From Rhea pennata (taxonomy: Eukaryota; Chordata; Aves; Rheiformes; Rheidae), in the NCBI RefSeq assembly GCF_028389875.1, contig NC_084673.1, positions 15,289,501 to 15,353,500 of the forward strand: DNA of 64,000 bases. Direction: 5' to 3'. Below, in pieces: positions 47,107-59,500 of the stretch. Under the pieces are notes generated by a model. The model did not search any database, was not told the origin of the DNA, and was given only the letters and a program-made list of their open reading frames with translations. A program made the translations under genes and the position numbers. Numbering within the stretch: the first letter of the stretch is position 1; each line of letters starts with the position of its first letter.

Positions 47107-50100
47107 GCCGGACACCCTGCCTTTGGGCGATAGACCTAGCTGATTGGGGAGCCAAGATTGCAGAGTACCAGCACAGAGCAGAGGATAGCAAGTTTGCCCT
47201 CCAAGTAAAAAAAGGATATTAATTACTGTCTTAGTAAAGCTATCCCATTTTCTCCCTGCTCTAGCAACATACAGTGACATGGGGAATGATTAACACAGTG
47301 TCATGCTCTTGTATTGAATCCAAACTACTAAGCCCACTCTGGGAATATTAGATTTTTATAGATTTTTTTTCCTATTATTTTACTTCCTTACAACTACCTG
47401 AATTAGTGAAAAAAGCCTTACAGTGATTGGCAACAGCTGGCAGTGATGTCAGGCTAATAATTTTCCCTATGATTTTACTAAGCTTTGGATTTAGTCCACT
47501 GAGGTATTGGCTTAAGTAGGGGATATCCAAACAGCTTGGTTCTGCTTTGCTTGATGCAGAATGGAGAGTTGAAAATGGCTGTCTTTCATCCCCAGCAAAT
47601 GTAGAGATTTGCTCTCCAATCTGCTGAATATATAAACGTGAAACAAAGTGAAACAGGTATGATGGAAGAGGGAAAATTGTGCTCCCATCATTGGAGTCTG
47701 TCTCAAGCATTCTGCTATCTTGGCATTTTTTTTAATGTGTACTTGAAAAACTTTTCTAAAGAAAATTCTGTCTGGTATTGGGGAGACATTTTGCTTTCTG
47801 ATGAAGTGGCATCTTTTTGATCAGACAAATAAAAGTTTTGCTGCAGAAGAGCAGTCTTTCCGTAACGCACCTGCACTGAGTGCAAAGCCAGGGCATCAGC
47901 ATTTCTGCCCTTCATGGCAGACATAAATAGAATTAATTATATGGGGACCAGGTTTATTGAATGCATTTTAAAAAGATCTAAATAAGATACAAAATCCACA
48001 AAAAAGGAGCACTGATGCTTAAGAGCCACAGAAGTATGCTGTGGAAAATCTGCATATGTGATATATCTATTCTTACTTAGTCTTGCAGGGAAAGTTTCAG
48101 TGGGCAGCTGTATGTTTTATTAGAAAAACTGACAAAGCAAGAGAAAATGTAGTTAGATGTGAGGTATCTGGTATTACACAGAGGTGATGAGATCAGAAAG
48201 CTTACTTTGGGCTAGGAACTGCCTGAGACTGTTTTTTGTTTAGAGAACTAATAGTATTTCACTTTAAAGCCATGGAGGTGACTGCAGCATCTTGAAGCCA
48301 AAAACTGACTGTAGGTTTGGAAAAAAATGTCAGGAAAACTTAGACTGGAGCAAGCGAGGAGCATCCTGGTCGACGATTTCAGCACTTCACATGACCTCTG
48401 CTAATATTAATTTTAAAATGATATCTTGTGTCCCCTGTCTCAGCTCTATGCTACCATGGCCTATTCTTGAGTCTAGATTGTTTCCCAATCAGCGTGGAGA
48501 AGGTTGATATGAGCTGCTGACTTGTCCTGACAATTTTTGAGGGGAACAAACATAGCAATGAGTGGACTGTGTCCATTTCTGACAGCCTTTGGGCATATAT
48601 TCCAATTACTGAAGCCAATGACCTGGATGAACTTAAATCTCAGAGAGTCTCATCATGGCTATCTCAGAGAAAGACCTCTTTTTAGTGTTTTCTGATAGCA
48701 AGGCATGAGGGTTTGAAGAGATTGTACAAACTGGATCAGCGGGCTGGGATGTTGACCACAGCATGTGGTTAAATGTATTAAGCATGTCCTCTCCAGGTAC
48801 TCTCATCGTATCTCCTTCCTGATACTGCAGACATACATTGAGGTACCGGAGATAGGAAGAAGAGCCACTTTCTTTCTAGTGTGCTGTCCTCTTAACTGTT
48901 TTGCTAAGTTCCTCGTAAAATGACAATTTGTTCTCCAGAAAGTTAAATTCTGACAAATATCCCATTTAGCATTGTAACTGGACCTGTAGTCATGCCTGCT
49001 GTGTACAGCTCCCCAAAGACCTCAAGTTCCATTTTTTTAATGTATTCCTGTGATTGGCAAACTGACCGGAAGGGTTTTTTCCCTACCTAAAAATACACCA
49101 AATTCAGAAAATGAGCAATAACTATGGTTGCTCAGGAGCAGTGTGGAAGAATAGCTCCTGGCTGCTTTTGCCATCTCCTTGCCTTCCTCATATTAGGTCT
49201 CCTGAGTCCTTTACAGGTGTAGCAAACTGGCAGAGTCCCATTCCAAAGAGCTGATACTGTAACTTGTGTGAGTGTGTTGTATGAGAAGTTGTTCAGATGC
49301 TGGAAAATGCAAAGTTCCCACCAGCAAAGAAGCATGTTTCCTTCATGTTTCCCCTGGCAAAAGCCAGATTCTTTGCCTTGGATCTGCTGCTTGGAGTAAC
49401 CTCTGCTCTCTTCGTTCAGTGTGTCCTTGGAGCAGATGGATGGAAATTTCTGCAAGAAGAAAAGAGATCACTGTGAGGTCTCTGGTTTTCACATTTTCAC
49501 TCAGAGCAGTCTTGGTACAGAGGACAATACTAGTTGTGCCTTAGTAGTCCTAAAGAACAAGATCATCCAGCTAAGCGGATCCATGGGTGTCTGGCTCCCA
49601 TGTTCCTATAAACACGGTATCTGTGCAGGGAGGAGCTGGGAGGCATAGCAGAGAGGGGTGCAACAGGATTTGGCTATGGAGGCACTATTTGCTTCTCTGT
49701 TCTGCAAACAAATAGGAAAATAATCTAGAATCAGCAAGAGAGAGTCAGGGAGCAAGACATTATTCTAAATAGCTGCCTATTCTCTGGATGGAGGCCTGGC
49801 TTTTGATCTCTTTTGGAGGATTTTTATGTATATTATCCAGGAACAACTTCCAACACCGGAAGAGTTCATTTCACACCTCTCAATGGTTTGGAGATGTTGC
49901 TTGCTTCTGCAGGCAGTGCTTTTAAGCTTTGCAACCCCTCCAGTGTTTGGCAACCACTGTAGAAAATCACTGGTTGCCAAGCTTATTGGAGGCGCCCCAC
50001 TTTTACTCCAAGCAGTGTAATTGACAGGTACTGCTCTATAAAATGTGTCATTTCCAATCCAGCAAGGCTTAAATTATTTCATATTTGCACAAACTCTCAA

Positions 50101-50828
50101 GTCTCTTATTTTTAAAGCCTAAATGGGCAGCCTGCAGAGATAGCTGACAGCAGCTTATTAATCATATTCCCTGCCCAGGCCCAGACAGTGTAGGAGTGAT
50201 TGACCTTTCATATTGCATTGGACATCCACTTTAATACTAAAGGATTAGGAAAACACACTGAATAAGATGAGCACATATGGGCTGGCTGCTCTGTGGCATC
50301 TTTGCAGGAGCACTGCAGAATTCTGGTGTAGGTGTGCCTGTGAAGGAGAGCAAAAAAGACCTGTCCCATGTAACTGCAGTCAGTGCAACAATAAACCACT
50401 AAAATCGTAACCTGCCTGTGATGGACAACACTTATGTAAAGTGTTGCTATATGATATTGTGGAAAGTGTTGTGTCCTATATAGTATTTAAATGAATAAAG
50501 TTCCCCACAGGACAGCAAATACTGTGTGGCTGTCTGGTAACTACAGTAGCGCTGGCTGCAAAGCAAGGAAAGCTAAATCATTCACTCTTATACGTCTCAT
50601 AGCAACTTAGGAACCTGAATCAGGACTAGAGCTGAGTAAGCTTCTAGATTTTTTTTAAGAAAGAATATCCAGGCTATGATGCCTAGTTACTTTCCTTTGC
50701 TGTCACTAGCACAGCAAGGTCATCTTTTCTAGGGTTTCCCACTCCCAATGGAGGGTAGAGCAAAGCCTTTGAGCAGAGTAAGGCCTGAACAGGAGTTCTG
50801 ATTTGGAAGCTGTCTGTCCAGACCTACG
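47107..50828. other. Intronic sequence without a recognised gene
   Basis: I see no repeat family, RNA gene or supported frame between the CR1 copy and the branch-point region of exon 2. Confidence 0.45.
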
Positions 50829-50862
50829 CTAACATCTCATGGTCTCTTCTCCTTTTTTGTAG
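50829..50862 (+). promoter_or_regulatory. Branch point, polypyrimidine tract and acceptor of the Mel1c intron
   Basis: CTAAC at 50829-50833 fits a branch point with its A at 50832, about 30 bases before the AG at 50861-50862. A TCTCTTCTCCTTTTTTGTAG tract leads to the acceptor. The joined codon is G|GC (Gly59). Confidence 0.85.
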
Positions 50863-51731
50863 GCAATATCTTTGTCGTCAGTTTGTCTGTTGCAGACCTT
50901 GTAGTTGCGGTGTATCCATATCCTCTGATCTTGAGTGCCATTTTCCATAATGGATGGACAATGGGAAATGTTCATTGCCAGATTAGTGGGTTCCTGATGG
51001 GCTTAAGTGTCATCGGGTCCATTTTCAACATCACTGCAATCGCAATCAACCGCTACTGCTACATCTGCCACAGCCTGCGGTACGATAAGCTCTTCAACCT
51101 GAAGAACACCTGCTGCTATCTCTGTCTGACATGGATACTGACGGTGGTGGCAATTGTGCCAAATCTCTTTGTTGGCTCCTTGCAGTATGACCCCCGGATT
51201 TACTCCTGCACCTTTGCCCAGACAGTGAGTACGTCGTACACCATCACAGTAGTGGTGGTTCATTTCATTGTCCCACTGTCCATTGTGACGTTCTGCTACT
51301 TACGGATCTGGATTTTGGTGATTCAAGTCAAACACCGGGTGAGACAAGACTGCAAGCAGAAGCTCAGAGCAGCTGACATCCGGAATTTTTTGACTATGTT
51401 TGTGGTTTTTGTCCTTTTTGCTGTATGCTGGGGACCGTTAAACTTTATTGGTCTTGCTGTTTCAATTAGTCCTTCAAAAGTACAGCCACACATTCCAGAA
51501 TGGCTTTTTGTCGTGAGCTATTTTATGGCCTATTTTAACAGCTGCCTCAATGCAGTGATCTATGGGCTTCTTAACCAGAATTTCCGAAAGGAGTACAAAA
51601 GGATACTACTGACGCTCCGGACTCCAAGGTTGCTGTTCATTGATGTGTCGAAGGTTGGGACAGAAGGGATGAAAAGCAAACCATCTCCAGCCATAACAAA
51701 CAACAACAATCAGGCTGAAATACCTTTATAA
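50863..51731 (+). CDS. MTNR1C: Melatonin receptor Mel1c, coding exon 2 (residues 59-347)
   Basis: This exon encodes helices 2-7 and the cytoplasmic tail of the Gi-coupled melatonin receptor in the plasma membrane. Numbering the whole protein: helix 2 about 61-84 with Asp70 (D2.50); Cys97 and Cys174 for the loop disulfide; NRY (121-123) in place of DRY, then CYICHS; Asn159 and Gln178, spaced like the ligand-contacting Asn162/Gln181 of MT1; His192 in helix 5; CWGP (247-250) in helix 6; NAVIY (288-292) in place of NPxxY. These variants are hallmarks of the melatonin receptor family. The Mel1c assignment rests on [10 protein letters not shown] in loop 3 and on [11 protein letters not shown] and the KSKPSPA-Asn-run-QAE tail. 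The tail is short, unlike the long tail of mammalian GPR50, and ends at TAA 51729-51731. The total of 347 residues fits avian Mel1c (about 346). A four-Asn run may explain the extra residue. The frame is intact. Confidence 0.97.
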
Positions 51732-52612
51732 GTCAGAACAGCGCTATTTATTCTGGGTTACAGTTGTATATGTGAGAGCCTTTCTATGTGTGCATTTCAC
51801 AGCTGATGTTGCTGGGCCTCAAACTGCCAGCATCTTCTCATACAAGGAAAGGAGTCTGCAACTTATCACCATGACTTTAAGACTCTGAGATTTGCAGAAT
51901 GAAAACAACTAACCTTTATCTTTTTTTTTTCCTATGCCGTCTTTCACCATGTGCCTGTTTGGTTTGGTTGCTTTTGCCACAAGCATGCCAATACCCTCTG
52001 AAAAGGGAAGCATTCAGAGTGCATGGAGAAGTGCAGTAATGCTTGAAATGCAAGCTACAAGAGCAGGCAAAATCACCATGTATTACAGACAGATCTTTCC
52101 GTCCTCCCTCTTAATTCTACTTGTTTAGCATTAACGTAACCCAGACTATAGGGATCAAAGTGTAAACTGCATGGCTTTGTACCTTTTTGCATAGGTTAGT
52201 AACAATATTAGTCTGCAGGCATATATATGGGCATGATGACTTCCACTGTGTGTATTTCTTCTTTTTTTACTTTTTCTTTTTTATCTTTTCCTATTAAGGT
52301 TTAGTAGCTAGCCTGTAGTAGATGTGAGGCAGGCAAAAGCCAGACCTAGTGAGTGTCTGATGCACTCATTTTAATTGAATCTATACAGATATTAAGTAGC
52401 CTTGCACTCTCCTTCCCAGGCCATGAATAAGAGTACAACACATGACATAATCGAATCACAGGAGGATACTCGGAGCCTGATTCTAATTTAGGCAGTATTC
52501 TGTAATGGCTAGCATTCATTCCAAATATCTTTCAGAAGTCCCTGCTACATGAACGTCATAAAAAAAATGAACGTAGCAAAGGCCCATCTGTTTAATGCAG
52601 ATGCAGACTTTT

Positions 52613-52618
52613 AATAAA
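52613..52618 (+). terminator. Candidate poly(A) signal AATAAA
   Basis: This is the first canonical hexamer after the stop codon that I found, 0.88 kb downstream. Such hexamers are frequent in AT-rich DNA. Confidence 0.3.
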
Positions 52619-53509
52619 TGAACAGAGGAAAACTAAATTCCAATAATATTTACACTTGCAGACAAAAGCATAAGGGGAAGGAAGTGTTTATTCCAAATAT
52701 CTTTCCATTTGTCTACCACATAGCATGAATTTGATGGAAGGAAAAAAAGTCTGGAGATTTTTTTTCCATTTTACTTCTGTACAAAACTGTAACTAATTCA
52801 TGGAGTTGGGTGAGGAAAACTATCTGAGCATATCCACGTATCACTTCTCAGTAAAAGCCTTGTCTTTGCTATCTTTGTCATTGCAAACAATGTCTCGAAG
52901 TGCTGGGTAGGCCAGGGTCATATTAGGAACATAAGCACATGGGCAGAGATAAGGCTGTTTCTTGGATGGGATGGAGGTGTTGCCATTTGTAAATATGACT
53001 TTTTTCCCCTCCTTAGCTTCATTGTGAATTCATCTCCTTATGGCTTTAAATGAGTATACCCTGCTTTGAAGCAGACCCCTTAAGTGAAGAGGCAAAACTA
53101 CCCTGCTGCAATGCTACGTTCAAGTCAGCAAAACTGGCTCGGTGCTGGCATGGCAAGGCACTCAGCCGAGGAGAGCAGCAAGAGCTGTGCTCCCTTCTGC
53201 TGAATTCTGAGGGGGAAAAGAGTTGAGAGAAATTAAGTCCCTTTACGGATTGGGCCAAGAAATACTGTGTGGCATATTGCTTTAATGAGGGTTACAGGGT
53301 ATGTGCTGCCATGTGGCAAAGGTTTCTGCAATGCTTGTGGGTCTCTCTGTTAACAGGATGCCCTGGCACGTTGTTGCTGCACATTTTCAAGAGTGAACAT
53401 CTCAGCCACTTCAAATGATTATTGTTTTAAAACGTACTGCAGCCAGCATCCCATAATAGGAATCACACTGAGTTCTGTTTTGCCCTCTTAATCTTCCTGA
53501 GCATGGCCA

Positions 53510-53515
53510 AATAAA
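53510..53515 (+). terminator. Candidate poly(A) signal AATAAA
   Basis: A canonical hexamer 1.8 kb after the stop codon. Support comes from the motif and its distance only. Confidence 0.25.
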
Positions 53516-56500
53516 GGTATCTTGACCCTCACAAATAATGTGGTCCGCTTCCCTTCCAGCAAAATCAGCCCGGATGAATTCATGCCATTCTGTGCAAACA
53601 AAAACAATTCAGGATAAACTTGGATATAAAAACCACTAAGGAATCCATAACTGCCGGGAGGTTTTTTCAGTAGTGCCAGGGAGGTGTCCTTATGTGCTGT
53701 GACTAGTGTTCAAACTAGTTTGCAATTAGCCACAATACTGTTAGGTAGAATCACATTAGCAAGTAATTTTAAGTGTCTAGCACCAAGCCAAACCAAATAT
53801 GCTCCTTGAAGACAATCATGAAGAATCCTTTACAGATTTGCCAAATCTCTCAAATTCCCCCATGACTGGGGTTTCATCTCATGGATCCTGTCTTTTTAAC
53901 TGAATGTTCAATTAAGGTAATGTGGTCTTTTTTTCTTCTCTTTAAGCTTGAATTTGCACTATGCGTTATTCAGACTCCAAAGTAACAGCCAGTCAGCATT
54001 TGAACCAAACTGAATAAGCCAAATAGGTCCCAAACAGGCGAATTATGGGGTCTCTGCTAAATCCCGGTGGAAACAGGAACAGCCGCACAAGCCTGTGCTA
54101 TGGGAGCATGATAGGGCATCCCCTTGAAGGGTCAGGGAGAGTCACTGCTGAACTGAACTGCGCTATGTGATGGGGGATTTGCTCATCTTCTGCTGTGGGG
54201 TTTGAGCCTGGATTGTGCCAATATCTTTGCAGGGGACATGCTAAGTGCCTGCTGAACTGGAGTGGTGGGCCCAAGCAGCTCCCTGCAAGTGCAGACCCTG
54301 CCACTGGCCTGGGAGGGTGGGATGGGTCCTGCGACAGGCTCTGGGCTCTTTGACAACACAGAAGCTTGTTGTAGGGCAGCCAGTTCAGAAGCACTTTGGG
54401 CATCTCGGTGGAAGATAAGGCTGCCCGAGAGCAAACATGGAGCTTGGATGATTGGCTGTCATGGTTGGAGTCTTGAGCAACGTTCTGCTGGAGCTGAGAT
54501 TTGCAATATGAAACATAAAAAGCAGGGAATTCGGCTTCACACAGAAAACACTGTGCCATTTGCTAGCACTTTGATACTGATGGTGCTTAGACTAGCATGA
54601 TTTTGTACGAATTCTGTTAAGAATAACCCAAGTAACTCCTTGTTTTTATGTTCAGAAATGGTTAACAGGGTATAGAGAGTTTATTTTGTTAACATTTGTT
54701 TACAGAAAAAGAGAAGTGTGTCTTAAACTGGGGATCCTGAGCAGAGTCAGTGTTTTTCCCCATGGGAATCCAGCTTTAATCTAAATTTGAGTTTTGAAGG
54801 AGATCCCAGAGCCTAACCAGCACTCTGCCAATTCTACCTGTTGCAGGTCTGGCCTTAAGTCTTAGAAGTAGCACTGAGATCTCCTATAAACCAGTTTTAA
54901 ATCACTCACTCTGGATTTAACCTGATGGCGTTGAATACTGATTCTAGACCCAAATCCTGAAATTGTTATAGTGGATATTAACTTATGGAGAGACTATATT
55001 GCTGTAAAGGAAGATGAATCTCTTGCCACGAAAAAATACTTTTGAATAATACTAATGAATGTTGTATAATCTATTTAAGGAGAATGTAACCAGTATATTT
55101 ATATAAAAATATATATTGCATATGCTGTTTCCATTTTATCATTCGATTAAGAATTCTTCAGTATACTTCTCTATGGTTATTTTTTGTTCCTAAAGTAGAT
55201 TCATTCCTTTTACCTGCCAAAACTGTAATAAATCTGCCATTGGACTGCTTACTTTTTTTCCCCACTCTGACATTATTATTTTTTTAATAAATCTATGAAA
55301 CAACAGCTTGGATTTTGGTGAATACCACTGAGCAGATAGAATTGACAAATAGAAGTGATTAAAAATAGAGACTGAATTCATCCATACCTTAGCTGCAGGG
55401 GAACGGAAATACCCAGTGCATCTGGAATGTCACTTCAGATTTATGGGTTTTTCTCGTGTCCACCTATATGCACTACAGCCTTATTTGTCAGGGAAGAAAC
55501 TTGCTCCAAACTGCAATTGGTCTCTTTGCTGTGTGAGCCCTTCAGGCTCTCCTTGCCTTTCATGTGTCTGTCCTATTTAGCCATCAGCTCATGGGATGCT
55601 ACCTGTACCCGTTTTTTCAGTTATCTCTTGCCCTGTCCCAGCAGAGGTTCTGCAAAAAAAATGGTATGGCTGCTTTTATATTTTAAAAAGCAGACAACAT
55701 CAGTTGTGCTGCTAATGAGATAATATTTCCAATTTGGGATTATTACCAATTTGTGTTATGTTCTATAAATGAATATCACAAATACTTCTGAAGGTGAAAC
55801 TGGGCTAGAGTTATTAAATCATCAGTAAGGTCTTAAGAGAGAGCTATGTCTAGTTAAGAACAGCGTGAACACATCCTAAACTAGTAAATTACTTATCAGG
55901 GGAGCAGATCTTTCTGTTTGAAAGAAATCTGGCATCTTCTATTAAACTGTCCACCAAGAAATACTGCCTTTCATTTAATTAAAATTTCTTCTATAATTCA
56001 GGCATGTCCAATTTTCATTTGAAATGCAGTGACTACTCCATTTCCTTCTGGCGTTAGTGGCACTACTGTGCAGCAGAACTCAGGGGTTCTCAGTGGTCAG
56101 TCTTGAAAGCCAGAGATGTTATACTTCCTGGGAAGCAACACAAAAATACCTCTTGTCCTCTCTTCTTATGAAAGAGAAGCATTACTTCATTGCACCATAA
56201 AAATAAACATATGAAAACTATCACATGAAAACCAAGGAGTGTTTGCATCTTACTGGTACGTGGTTATCTCACTCTAACAGATGCAGCGTGTAACATCTTG
56301 TTCATTGCATTGCCTCAAGCCCACAATGAAGAAACATGGACTTGTAAAATTAAAAAATGCTTTAAAATAAACATAGAAACACAACAACTGAAATGTACAA
56401 AGCTCCTATGTGTAATTGTGTTGTAAGAGTTTAATTCCTACCTCATCCTGGAAAACCTGGACATAGGGAAAAGACATAAAGAAGGTAAGTTATTGATGCA

Positions 56501-59500
56501 AGGAAGCATGGTATTGATTGCAAGGTTATGTGAGTTTTTTCTAAGAGGCACTGCACTTTGTTTCGTCTGCTGCTTCTATTGTGAATCCTGCAATGCTCAG
56601 TGATGTGATATGCTGCAAACTGTCTTTATGACAGCTGCAGATCCAAAAGTATCCGTCAGAGTAGTATTCTTGCAGAATCTTTGCACTGACTCATACCTGC
56701 TACTACAGCCACGTGGAACTGAGTGAATTGAACTGTCAGAAGTGAGACAATGTTATTTATTTACGTACTTGCCATGAAGTATAGTAGCTGGGAGATAAGC
56801 TACAGCTCTAAAGGACAGGGTTTCTATAATTCAACAGCAAGCATAAAATCTCGCTCGTGGAGACTATTTAGAAATCAATATTTGTCCTAATATATTTGTT
56901 TTGAAGCCAGTTTATAAAGAGCACCTGCACATGCATTTAGAGTTTTATTGGAAAAATATAAATTACTGTGCCTAATGCAATATTTCTTACCATAAAAGCA
57001 CAGAGATCAAAAATGCAGAATGAGTTTTTGCAAGAATTCTGTGATGAGATATGCAAATTTAGTTGTTGGTGGTAAGAGCCATAAAATTTGAATCACTCGT
57101 GAACTACATTTGTGAATGGAAGGTCCGTAATATTGTTAACTGAATTTTCATTCTGTTATGCTTGTTTATAATATCCATTATTCATATGCTAGAAGTAATG
57201 CACTGTACAGCAGAGATATAGTTTGCAGTATGGGGTCAGTTTCCAAAGAAGAAAGAATGGTTCTCAACCATTAATTGAAATATGTTTCTATGTGATTTCC
57301 CAAGCATGGTTTCCCGATAAGGTTTTTAACTCAAATAATAACTTCTAAGAGTCCAGGGAAACTTGAATGTCTTTTAGATTAGTGGCAAAGACCGTACAGT
57401 CACTGCTTTCTGAGATTGCCTCTGAAATAGGCTGAGCCATCAAACCATATTATAAATCTTTCCAGTTGAAGCACACCATATTTTCCATATGCAGAATATT
57501 TTATAGGTAAAACATTTAATGAATCTTGATGTCTTTCCTTCTGCATTATGCTTCTCTGCTGTGAACAAGACTTCCAAATTTCCCTGGAAGTAGGCTGCAA
57601 AATGTGTTGTTTTCTAAATTATAAGCAGGTTGGTTGGCCTTGAGGTAGGTTTCCAGTGCTTTTGGTAAGTGCATAGGATAGTGGTATTAATGTGGCACCA
57701 AAATACAGCCATATCTGGGGTGAAAATGGCAGCTATTTTTCAATTAAAGGGAAGAAAAGAGAGAGGAAGGAAGCAAAGCAATTTGTAGGAAAGAAATTAA
57801 GAAATGACACCTGTGGTTGAAATAGGAGAGGAATGTTTGAAGGGACTGTACTTGCTCCAACCAGGATCTGGCCAAGATGATGAAGTTAATGAACCTGTCA
57901 ATATAAAAAATGACCCAGAGAGTTTTATGGCAGAAGGCCACAGAGCTAGAGTGCCGAAGTGACTGCTCTCTTGCAGGGAGCAGTTTCTGGCTGCAAACGC
58001 CTCTGTCGCACAAGCAGAGGGAAACGGCCAGGGGCACTTCCCGTCCTGCCTTGCCCAGAGCTTACGGCTTCCACACTGACCTACAACATCCTAGGAGATT
58101 TTCTCAACTTTCAGAAACAATTCTATGGCTTATTTAAGCCTTATTTAGAGGAGCTATTAAATGAAAAGATTTTTGCCTTAAAATCTGTTTGAGTAAACGG
58201 AAGTTGTAAATAGTAAAATACAATAAAAAGTGCGTGCATGATCATGAAAACAAGCAAAAGATAAATACTAAAGAAAACTACAGAAAATCATACGGCATTT
58301 CTGAAAATAGTAGATGCACAGTTGTATTTGCAGTTAATATGAAAGTTTGGTAAGATTTTTGGGGGGTTTTTTATGAGTGTTAAGAGAAATGCAATAGGAA
58401 TGAGCATTTCACTTTCTCATGCTTTTGAAATACTGCAACACACTGTCACTCAGTTTGAACACAAGCTTGTATTTTTTTCTGTGTGCTTCTATGCATCTAG
58501 GTATGACTCTTACCCTCTCTCAGGGACAGTCATTGCATTCCCCTCTTTGCTCCCTGATTTTTCTGGTGCCTCTGTCTTTGCCCAGGAGCTGCTGGATGGG
58601 TGGGTGATGGATAGGGTTTGGCACCAGGGCAGAGGTGGTGGCTGCTAGAGGATGAAGCAAGGCCTGAGGCATCACCTTGCAGCATCCTCGCACTCCGCTG
58701 TGCCACCAGGTCTGGCTTGGGCCAGCAACTTCCTCTGAGCTTCTCTGGCAAGAGCTGAAAAATGAGTTTCAGGAGCTCCAGAGCAAGCACAGCACCACAT
58801 GGATTTGTGCTGTAAGTTGGACCTGCACTGTGTTAGGGCTCTTACTGACTTTAAGCAGTTTCCTGCTGATGCTAGCAAGTCTCCTGGAATTGGAGATAAG
58901 CCTCAGCCACTCAGAAGCAGCAGAGCTTGATGGGATCAAAGTGGGGAGTTAACTTCTTCAAGGAAATTTGGGGACTTTTAGTAATTCATAGCTAGATTTC
59001 AAGAGAATATTTCCCCTCTATTACCCCACCAGTGATTTAATTGTAAATGAAATTAACTGTTTTTTATCAAACACTGCTGAAGGACAGTTCTGGTTTGGCA
59101 GTGTCCTCAGAGCACCCAGACCAGCTCCCTGAAGCAGTGTTGGGTAGGAGGGTGATGCAGGCACTCAGTTCACAGCTGCAAAGAGCCAGAGTGGCCAGCT
59201 GATGGGCTTCACCTGTCAGGGGCGGTGCCACTCTTAGCCATGAGCTTAAATCTCCCTCTTGAAAGGTGGTTGTTCCTCAGTTGAATGTAGGGAGTGTCTG
59301 GGGGTGGTGCTGTGCAAAATGACTCTAAGGGAGTCTCTAAGAGAACTGCAGCTAAGAGTGAGAGAGTGCTAAGGCTAAGCCATGGGAGAAACGGTACTCA
59401 GGTAAGGGGAGTGATCCCAATATGGTGCCAAGCCAGGCTGGCCTGCCAACCCTGGTGCTGCTTCCCATCCTGAGGGACTGGGTGGCACCTGGGGATGTCA

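Larger units (their letters stand above)
2752..50862 (+). other. MTNR1C: Single large intron of Mel1c (48,111 bases)
   Basis: The intron is bounded by a GTGAGT donor and a pyrimidine-rich TTTTTTGTAG acceptor. It interrupts the Gly59 codon after its first base (phase 1) in the first intracellular loop, the conserved intron position of melatonin receptor genes. It contains CR1 LINE copies, SINE-like remnants, simple repeats, a GC-rich pocket near 35.3 kb and a second CpG island near 45.3 kb. I see no nested protein-coding gene. Confidence 0.92.
51732..53515 (+). other. MTNR1C: Probable 3' untranslated region of Mel1c
   Basis: The sequence after the stop codon is AT-rich with no coding signature. 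Candidate poly(A) signals AATAAA occur at 52613-52618 and 53510-53515, and further ones at 55227 and 55286. Which is used cannot be told, so the 3' limit is provisional. Confidence 0.4.

Noticed and set aside
4500..56715. Scattered CACGTG E-boxes (for example 4500, 5114, 6764, 22138, 35401, 36673, 37532, 56710)
   Set aside because: The number is about what chance gives for a 6-mer in 64 kb, and one lies inside a SINE remnant. They are not evidence of clock control on their own.
58677..58952. Frame with a helical stretch followed by a hydrophobic segment
   Set aside because: It has no ATG start, no family match and no transcript signal beyond composition.
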